From positions 1 through 6,634 of the forward strand of contig CAJYIL010000405.1 in assembly GCA_913774795.1 (NCBI GenBank): a stretch of DNA of 6,634 nucleotides, written 5' to 3'. Both the position numbers and the translations under genes were made by a program. Shown here in pieces: positions 1 through 3,616 of the stretch. Position 1 is the stretch's first letter, and each line of letters begins with the position of its first letter. A model generated the notes under the pieces. That model was given only the letters and a program-made list of their open reading frames with translations, was not told the origin of the DNA and made no database searches. Origin of the DNA: Pseudobdellovibrionaceae bacterium (GTDB lineage Bacteria; Bdellovibrionota; Bdellovibrionia; Bdellovibrionales; JAMPXM01).

Positions 1-1
1 T

Positions 2-625
2 GTGGCTCGCGTGCGGGCGATGTTCTATCTCGACTCTGACCCGCTGATCGTCGCCAATGCTCTTGAGAGAGACCCAGCGATTCGCAAGATCGCGCGCAAG
101 CACCCAGGTATTCGAATCGCATCGGGATGGGACGCCTTCGAATGCGCGATGGTCACGATCTTGGGTCAACTCGTCAGTGTCGAGCGAGGACGATCGCTCG
201 TGTCTTCGCTCGTTCAAAATCTCGGTGAACCTCTCGGCGGTGTGCGTTTGTTCCCGACCCCGCAAGCAATCGCAAATTCGGATCTCAAGTTTCTAAAAAC
301 GACGGGAGTTCGCAAAGAAACTCTTCGCGGTTTTTGTTTAGCGCTTCTCGACGGTTCTCTTTCGCTCGATCCTGAGCAAGACGTCGATACATTCACCGAA
401 AAGCTTCTCTCGCTTCGCGGGATCGGGCCCTGGAGCGCAAGTTACATGGCACTGAAAGTCTTGCGGCACACCGACGCGTTTCCCGGAACAGATTTGATCC
501 TCGCCCGTGCGCTCAAGATTCATCCGCCTCAGAAAGTCGCCCTCGTCAGTCCCTGGCGCGGTTACGCGGCGTCATTGTTGTGGAGAGAGTACGCAGACAA
601 GTTGACGAAGAAGCGTGGTTCTTGA
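2..625 (+). CDS. alkA: DNA-3-methyladenine glycosylase II (AlkA), 5'-truncated by the window edge
   Basis: A base-excision repair glycosylase of the helix-hairpin-helix (HhH-GPD) superfamily, which removes alkylated bases such as 3-methyladenine from DNA in the cytoplasm. The visible 207 residues match the C-terminal three quarters of E. coli AlkA (282 aa). They include the segment AMFYLDSDP near the start, WDAFE at 43-47, the highly characteristic ILGQLVSV at 53-60, and FPTP at 84-87. The hairpin LRGIGPWSASY is at 138-148, the probable catalytic aspartate is Asp164 in FPGTDL, and the C-terminal SPWRGYAASLLW is at 183-194. The frame is open to the left edge, so the GTG at base 2 is almost certainly internal and the N-terminal AlkA domain lies outside the window. 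An upstream Ada-type fusion cannot be excluded. The TGA lies 13 bases before the next gene's ATG, suggesting co-transcription. The family call is secure; the exact substrate range is inferred. Confidence 0.93.
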   Translation: MARVRAMFYLDSDPLIVANALERDPAIRKIARKHPGIRIASGWDAFECAMVTILGQLVSVERGRSLVSSLVQNLGEPLGGVRLFPTPQAIANSDLKFLKTTGVRKETLRGFCLALLDGSLSLDPEQDVDTFTEKLLSLRGIGPWSASYMALKVLRHTDAFPGTDLILARALKIHPPQKVALVSPWRGYAASLLWREYADKLTKKRGS

Positions 626-638
626 GAGCGTGACTCTC

Positions 639-1079
639 ATGCGCGTAAAAGTTCACTCCAATCAGGATCACCACTTCACATTCGATATTCGCTCCATGAA
701 AGGCGAGATCGACGTCACCACGACTGAACCCAAAGGCCCAAATCCCAAGGAGCTCGTTCTCGCCGCATTGTGCGGTTGCACGGGCACTGACATGGTCGAT
801 CTACTTAAGAAGTTCGGAGTGCACTACGAGTCGTTTGACGTGACGGCTTCTGCATCTCTCACGGATCATCATCCGAAAAGGTTCGTTTCGATCGACCTCG
901 AGTATCGTCTTCGCGGCGCGGGCATCGATATCATGAACGTGGTCGAGGCGGCGAAGAGATCGATGCATCAGTACAGCGGTACAGCGGCGATGCTTTCAAA
1001 AGCGTGCCCGATCAATTACCGCATCGTGATCGGCGATGACACTGTTGGCAAAGGCACGGCGGAGTTCACAACTGACTAA
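639..1079 (+). CDS. OsmC family protein (YhfA-like)
   Basis: A 146-residue protein of the OsmC/Ohr superfamily, small cytoplasmic homodimers that in characterised members reduce organic peroxides with a cysteine pair. Recognisable blocks are GPNPKELVLAALCGCTGTDM (residues 33-52), HPKRF (78-82), a long helix around VVEAAKRSMHQYSGTAAMLS (101-120) and the C-terminal CPINYRI. This block order resembles the YhfA subgroup more than classical OsmC or Ohr. Cysteines are at 45, 47 and 123. Cys47 sits in the usual first-cysteine position and Cys123 is a candidate partner, although the local pattern differs from textbook OsmC, so peroxidase activity is not assured. The ATG at 639 is preferred over the in-frame GTG at 615 because the fold begins right after it and a GAGAG stretch (624-628) can serve as ribosome binding site. 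The gene sits 13 bases after alkA, so co-transcription is likely. Its stop overlaps the stop of the convergent slyX gene. Confidence 0.88.
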   Translation: MRVKVHSNQDHHFTFDIRSMKGEIDVTTTEPKGPNPKELVLAALCGCTGTDMVDLLKKFGVHYESFDVTASASLTDHHPKRFVSIDLEYRLRGAGIDIMNVVEAAKRSMHQYSGTAAMLSKACPINYRIVIGDDTVGKGTAEFTTD

Positions 1080-1375
1080 TAGTGCGGGGGCTTTTCGTTC
1101 CCGGGGCCGACGGTCGAATTCTGAGTGTCGACGGTGTCGAGCCGATTTTTCAGATGTTTGAGCTCTTTCTCTAGCGCCTCGATGCGCTTGTGTTGCTCAA
1201 ACGTGGTTTGCTTGAGTTCTTCAATTGCGACCTCTTGATGCGAGATCTTTACTTCAAGTTCGATCAGGTGTTCGTTCATTTGGCTTAGGTCTACACCGTG
1301 TTCGCCGAGATGGGCAGCGCCCTGCACTTGGTTCAATGGAGCATGTAAGGTTTTTCGCTGCCTTGTGGCCTCCAT
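1076..1375 (-). CDS. slyX: SlyX family coiled-coil protein
   Basis: A small, probably cytoplasmic coiled-coil protein of unknown molecular function. The SlyX family is recognised by a conserved QE-x-TIEEL-type motif and a terminal PPHY. Here the reverse strand gives LIELEVKISHQEVAIEELK at residues 37-55, a heptad-rich helix up to about residue 82, a short polar linker and the exact C-terminus PPHY. The start is uncertain. The upstream ATG at 1375 (99 aa) has a GGAG only 3 bases before it. The ATG at 1279 (67 aa, residue 33 here) gives a length close to E. coli SlyX (72 aa) and begins just where the family alignment begins, but lacks a clear Shine-Dalgarno. The shorter start would also leave about 146 rather than 50 bases for divergent promoters shared with the next gene. 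The TAG stop overlaps the TAA of the convergent OsmC gene by the four bases 1076-1079. No terminator hairpin is visible between them. The family call is firm and the start is open. Confidence 0.85.
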   Translation of the reverse strand: MEATRQRKTLHAPLNQVQGAAHLGEHGVDLSQMNEHLIELEVKISHQEVAIEELKQTTFEQHKRIEALEKELKHLKNRLDTVDTQNSTVGPGNEKPPHY

Positions 1376-1384
1376 GTTCTCCGT

Positions 1385-1428
1385 CGTATGTCCCTACCGA
1401 TTCTCACACTCAAGGGACGGGACATATG
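1385..1428 (+). promoter_or_regulatory. Inverted repeat over ribosome binding site and start codon
   Basis: TATGTCCC (1387-1394) is the perfect reverse complement of GGGACATA (1419-1426). The arms extend to 10 bases (CGTATGTCCC with GGGACATATG) with one G-T wobble, separated by 24 bases. The right arm includes the ATG at 1426. The AAGGGA ribosome binding site (1412-1417) lies in the loop. Because the sequence AGGGACGGGACA carries GGGAC twice in tandem, the left arm can pair either with the ribosome binding site (AGGGAC, 1413-1418) or with the start codon region. This could be a translational hairpin, a DNA operator, or chance. The repeat is seen directly; any function is inferred. Confidence 0.4.
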
Positions 1429-2376
1429 ATGAAGCTCGGATTTGCATTGGCGGCCTTAACCGCTCTGACGCTGGCTCCAGCAACAGCGTTCGCGAAAAAA
1501 GAGGGTCGGGTCGACTCGATTTTGTTTACGTGCAACATGTCGTTTCGCGCGACGGGCAAATCTATTTATGTCGGTCTCGGTTGGTCGAACATCAAAGGTA
1601 ACGGTACGATCTCGTGCTACGACCTCGTCCATGGCACGACCGAAATTCTGCCGATCAAAGTTCGCGTTAAAGGACCTGGTGCGGGTCTCGGTGTGACAGG
1701 GCTCGTGCTCTCGGGAGCGGTCGCGGGTGTCGGCGTTGAACGCGGCCCCCAAGATTTGATCGGTCGTTACATCGCGGTACGAGGGAATGCGGCGGTCGGA
1801 GTCGGAGTCGGCGGAGCTGTCGGACTGCGCGTCTCCAAAGGCGGCATCACGGTTCCCGTCAGCGTTCAGGGTCAATCGGGTCTCGGCGTCGGTGTCGACC
1901 TCTTGTCGATCAAGATCGAATCCGATGGCGATCCGCGTGTCGAGGCGACTCCTGTGGTCGCGACTGCGCCTGTTACAACCGCGCCGCAAGTGAGAGCTCC
2001 GCAAACAGTGGCTGCGACGTCGCAAGCGGCTACGGTCGTAGAGAGCGAAGACGCTGATGAGGTCAGTGTAAGCGCGGCGGCTGAAGCAAATGCCGAAGCC
2101 GATACCGCCAACGCACGCGCGGCTGCCGAAGCCAAAGCCGCCGCTGAAGCCCAAGCGGCCAACGCGCGAGCGGCCGCAGCCGCGAGTGCCGTCGTCGAGT
2201 CAGCCCCCGTGATTGCGACAGCGCCTACCGTTGCACCCACACGACTGGCGCCGGCTCCGAGCCAAACGGTGGCCAGCGCAAAATCAAACGTCGTTTACTT
2301 GCAAGAGGGTCAACCTCTGCAAATTCTCGATGCCCACGGTCGCGTGATCCAGACCATCTACCTTAAGAAAAACTAG
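1426..2376 (+). CDS. Secreted DUF992-like protein with Ala-rich linker
   Basis: A 316-residue exported protein of unknown function. Residues 1-23 form a Sec signal peptide with a Lys3 n-region, a long Ala/Leu/Thr core and a cleavage site at AFA|KK. Residues about 28-165 resemble DUF992 domains: a cysteine early in the domain (Cys36), a second about 28 residues later (Cys64), Gly/Val-rich strands (GAGLGV, AVAGVGVERG, AAVGVGVGGAVG) and a closing VSVQGQSGLGVGVDLLSIKI. The two cysteines could form a periplasmic disulfide. After this come a Thr/Val/Pro-rich stretch, an Ala-rich helical segment (about 217-257) reminiscent of a TolA-type linker, and a conserved-looking C-terminal segment from residue 289 (VVYLQEGQPLQILDAHGRV). 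The frame stays open upstream, but ATG 1426 (or ATG 1429) is chosen because AAGGGA lies 8 bases before it and the signal peptide starts there. A weak -35-like TTGTGG lies at 1363-1368, but no convincing -10 was found. The DUF992 match is by pattern memory and should be treated as moderate. Confidence 0.82.
   Translation: MMKLGFALAALTALTLAPATAFAKKEGRVDSILFTCNMSFRATGKSIYVGLGWSNIKGNGTISCYDLVHGTTEILPIKVRVKGPGAGLGVTGLVLSGAVAGVGVERGPQDLIGRYIAVRGNAAVGVGVGGAVGLRVSKGGITVPVSVQGQSGLGVGVDLLSIKIESDGDPRVEATPVVATAPVTTAPQVRAPQTVAATSQAATVVESEDADEVSVSAAAEANAEADTANARAAAEAKAAAEAQAANARAAAAASAVVESAPVIATAPTVAPTRLAPAPSQTVASAKSNVVYLQEGQPLQILDAHGRVIQTIYLKKN
2074..2190 (+). repeat. Ala-rich, degenerate low-complexity coding repeat
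   Basis: Within the secreted DUF992-like protein, about 39 codons encode an alternation of Ala with Glu, Lys, Asn, Gln and Arg. The elements ANARAAAEA and QAANARAAA occur about 20 residues apart, with AEAKAAAEAQA between them. At DNA level the segment is a degenerate run of GCC/GCG codons. It is expected to form a long helix, as in the TolA-type periplasm-spanning linker; this structural reading is inference. Confidence 0.6.
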
Positions 2377-2388
2377 AAATCGCCACAA

Positions 2389-2405
2389 CACTCACATCCT
2401 GAGTG
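2389..2405 (+). other. Small perfect hairpin upstream of terminator
   Basis: CACTCA (2389-2394) and TGAGTG (2400-2405) form a perfect 6-bp stem with loop CATCC, only five bases before the larger terminator-like hairpin. There is no T-run after it, so it is not a terminator by itself. It may simply stabilise the 3' end, or take part in a two-hairpin leader for the next gene. Its role is unknown. Confidence 0.4.
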
Positions 2406-2410
2406 CACAG

Positions 2411-2452
2411 AGCCTTCGGTACTCTCTCACGAGAGAGATCGGAGGCTTTTTT
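2411..2452 (+). terminator. Strong intrinsic terminator-like hairpin
   Basis: The 5' arm AGCCTTCGGT then CTCTCTC pairs with GAGAGAG then ATCGGAGGCT. The outer half holds about nine pairs (two of them G-T) plus the A2411-T2447 closing pair. After one bulged A comes a CTCTCT/AGAGAG inner half, around a short loop CACG. Six T residues follow immediately (2447-2452). This is the classical Rho-independent layout and fits termination of the upstream secreted-protein gene, 34 bases after its TAG. It is unusual because the T-run runs straight into the next gene's ATG. Confidence 0.85.
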
Positions 2453-2455
2453 ATG
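2441..2455 (+). promoter_or_regulatory. Ribosome binding site embedded in terminator 3' arm
   Basis: GGAGG at 2441-2445 is a strong Shine-Dalgarno sequence 7 bases before ATG 2453. The same five bases pair inside the 3' arm of the terminator-like hairpin, and the spacer is the hairpin's closing C plus its T-run. If a transcript starts upstream and folds, the site would be masked; if it terminates, the coding region is not transcribed. Confidence 0.6.
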
Positions 2456-3154
2456 CGACACGCACGAAGCAAAAACGACGCTGGCGTTACGCAGCGAAAT
2501 ACGCGTCCCCCTGCAACTCTCGCTCAGCAGATTGTCAGAGGTGTTGCCGCCGGCTTTGTGGCAACGCAAGTCCTCGATGTCTTGAGCATGTTTTTCTACG
2601 AGAATCTCACTGACGAAGATCGCCTTTCCGAAGACCGCGCGAGAAGGGGCCACCAGGCCTACGAGAAAATGGTCATGGCAGCGGCCGAAATGACAGGCGT
2701 TCATCTCACCGAAGAGCAGATCAAATTTTTCGGCTGGAAATTCCATCGCGCCTTTGGCTTCGCGGGCGGTGTGCAATACATGATGCTGAGAGAGAAGTTT
2801 GCTGCGACAAAAACAGGATTCGGTCTCGCTTACGGAGTCGCGTTCTACGCGATCGCCGACGAAATTCTGATCTACTTAGCGAAGGCAACGCCCGGCCCGC
2901 GAAACTTCAACTGGAAAGCTCATGCGCGAGGAGCCATCGCGCACATCGGATATGGGGTTGCGTGCGAAATCGTCGCGAAGAGCTTCGACAAGGTCGCCGA
3001 GTACGAAGCCGGTCAGGGTTGGGCGCTGGCCGAAGATCTAGGAAAACCGCGTCGGCCGACGGACGTCGATGCGCGATCAACCCGACCGCGACCTAGGGCT
3101 AGAGTCATCGCGAAAGCGGGCCCCAAGAGCGCCAAATCAGCGAACGAACACTAA
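2453..3154 (+). CDS. Putative multi-pass membrane protein, YagU/DUF1440-like
   Basis: A 233-residue protein, probably in the inner membrane. It has a polar basic N-terminus (1-22), then hydrophobic or amphipathic segments at about 24-48 (IVRGVAAGFVATQVLDVL), 100-112 (AFGFAGGVQYMML), 121-143 (TGFGLAYGVAFYAIADEILI) and 157-178 (HARGAIAHIGYGVACEIVA). The glycine-lined helices, the ADE motif at 135-137 and the final helix with AHIGYG resemble the YagU/DUF1440-type membrane family. In that family a G-x-x-AG first helix, an H-x-x-YG helix and an H-AxxHxxYG helix recur; here the corresponding histidines are His98, His157 and His164. The function of the family is not established. The 35-residue tail after about 198 is rich in Arg, Lys and Pro and probably cytoplasmic and disordered. 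ATG 2453 is favoured by GGAGG at 7-base spacing; later in-frame starts (GTG at codon 37, ATG at codon 46) would cut into the first helix. The gene stands alone between a terminator-like hairpin and a long intergenic region. Confidence 0.72.
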   Translation: MRHARSKNDAGVTQRNTRPPATLAQQIVRGVAAGFVATQVLDVLSMFFYENLTDEDRLSEDRARRGHQAYEKMVMAAAEMTGVHLTEEQIKFFGWKFHRAFGFAGGVQYMMLREKFAATKTGFGLAYGVAFYAIADEILIYLAKATPGPRNFNWKAHARGAIAHIGYGVACEIVAKSFDKVAEYEAGQGWALAEDLGKPRRPTDVDARSTRPRPRARVIAKAGPKSAKSANEH

Positions 3155-3184
3155 ATATCTAATTACTATAGTTAAATTTCTAAT

Positions 3185-3203
3185 CCTAGACGTCGAGTCT
3201 AGG
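3185..3203. repeat. Perfect inverted repeat CCTAGAC/GTCTAGG
   Basis: CCTAGAC (3185-3191) and GTCTAGG (3197-3203) form a perfect 7-bp stem with a 5-base loop GTCGA, 30 bases after the membrane-protein gene's stop. No T-run follows on either strand, so a classical intrinsic terminator is unlikely. A transcript-end stabilising hairpin or a protein binding site is possible. Confidence 0.5.
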
Positions 3204-3339
3204 TCGGTACATCTCATTCTGATACGAAATCGATTAGGTTGCTTATTGCAATCTTAACTCAGCTTTTTTAAAGCGCAGCACTCTGAAATCAAGACCTAAA
3301 CAAAATAAGTTGATGGGCTCGCGCGCGTGCGATTCGGCG

Positions 3340-3351
3340 TGAAAATTTTCA
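3340..3351. repeat. Perfect 12-bp palindrome TGAAAATTTTCA
   Basis: The sequence reads identically on both strands with no spacer. Its A/T core would suit a dimeric DNA-binding protein or a bent DNA element. It lies beside the nested inverted repeat at 3353-3382. Palindromes of this composition can also arise by chance in AT-rich DNA. Confidence 0.4.
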
Positions 3352-3373
3352 AGTTAAATGGATTAGCTAATAT
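3346..3373 (+). promoter_or_regulatory. Weak candidate sigma-70-type promoter for the repeat lipoprotein gene
   Basis: TTTTCA (3346-3351, four of six consensus positions) and TAATAT (3368-3373, four of six) are separated by 16 bases. If used, transcription would begin near 3380 and leave a leader of about 170 bases before ATG 3548. The elements overlap both palindromes nearby. In AT-rich DNA such matches are common, so this is only a candidate. An alternative -35-like TTGAAA at 3509-3514 has no good -10 partner. Confidence 0.2.
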
Positions 3374-3382
3374 TAGTTTAAC
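3353..3382. repeat. Nested inverted repeat GTTAAA...CTAATATTAG...TTTAAC
   Basis: The outer arms GTTAAA (3353-3358) and TTTAAC (3377-3382) enclose a perfect 10-bp palindrome CTAATATTAG (3367-3376). The arrangement is asymmetric (8 bases on the left, none on the right), so it is better read as two overlapping symmetries than one cruciform. It may be an operator near the putative promoter. Confidence 0.35.
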
Positions 3383-3413
3383 GATTGAAATGGTGTTTCT
3401 CGAATTCACGACA

Positions 3414-3427
3414 TCGCGAATTCGCGA
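3414..3427. repeat. Perfect 14-bp palindrome TCGCGAATTCGCGA
   Basis: A spacerless perfect palindrome composed of CGCGAATTCGCG flanked by T and A. The related half sequence CGAATTC occurs just upstream at 3401-3407. It sits 120 bases before the lipoprotein start codon, within the likely leader or promoter region. It could be a regulator binding site or a short RNA hairpin; nothing else in the window repeats it exactly. Confidence 0.5.
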
Positions 3428-3547
3428 ATGGCCGAGCGTCTCGACATGATCGACTTCGGTCTGTTTTTCGCGACATGGTTTAGCTCTCTAAGCCCGAAGG
3501 CGATACGCTTGAAATAAGTGATAAACGAATCTTGTACACGCAATCGA

Positions 3548-3616
3548 ATGAACGCCATGCGGGGCTTTCTAACGACGATGGTTGTCGTCGCGATGAGCTT
3601 TGTCTTGAGCGCGTGC
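3548..3616 (+). other. Lipoprotein signal peptide with lipobox
   Basis: The first 23 codons encode a short N-region with one arginine, a hydrophobic core (FLTTMVVVAMSFVL) and the lipobox LSAC. The codon at 3614-3616 (TGC) is the lipid-attachment cysteine, followed by SKGSN. This fits signal peptidase II processing. Starting at the second methionine (3557) would give an equally typical 20-residue signal. Confidence 0.85.

Larger units (their letters stand above)
3155..3547. other. AT-rich intergenic region with several palindromes, no convincing gene
   Basis: About 390 bases separate the membrane-protein gene from the repeat lipoprotein gene. Most of it, especially 3155-3300 and 3340-3400, is much richer in A and T than the flanking genes, with a GC-rich island near 3317-3339 (CTCGCGCGCGTGCG). 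It holds at least four inverted repeats, listed separately, plus a weak GCTTT-TTT-AAAGC hairpin (3262-3274). No clear intrinsic terminator for the upstream gene is visible. The only plus-strand reading frame of note is a 29-codon one at 3428-3517 without a ribosome binding site. It most likely carries the promoter and a long leader for the lipoprotein gene. Confidence 0.65.

Noticed and set aside
1225..1425. Upstream in-frame extension of the secreted protein (67 more codons)
   Set aside because: It overlaps slyX on the other strand, has no family features, and would bury a good signal peptide that starts at 1426 with a ribosome binding site.
1456..2240. Minus-strand frames of 232 and 122 codons opposite the secreted DUF992-like gene
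   Set aside because: Their composition mirrors the Gly/Val- and Ala-rich codons on the plus strand. The plus-strand frame has a signal peptide, a ribosome binding site and a terminator.
2299..2327. Hairpin TTGCAAGAGG...CCTCTGCAA inside the secreted-protein gene
   Set aside because: It lies in coding sequence and arises from the near-symmetric codons for LQEGQPLQ; no T-run follows, so a terminator or attenuator is not supported.
2363..2776. Minus-strand frame of 137 codons across the terminator and the start of the membrane-protein gene
   Set aside because: It runs through the terminator hairpin and is antisense to a frame with a better start site and helix pattern.
3262..3274. GCTTT-TTT-AAAGC as a terminator for the membrane-protein gene
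   Set aside because: The stem is only five weak pairs, the T-run lies in the loop rather than after the stem, and it is more than 100 bases past the stop.
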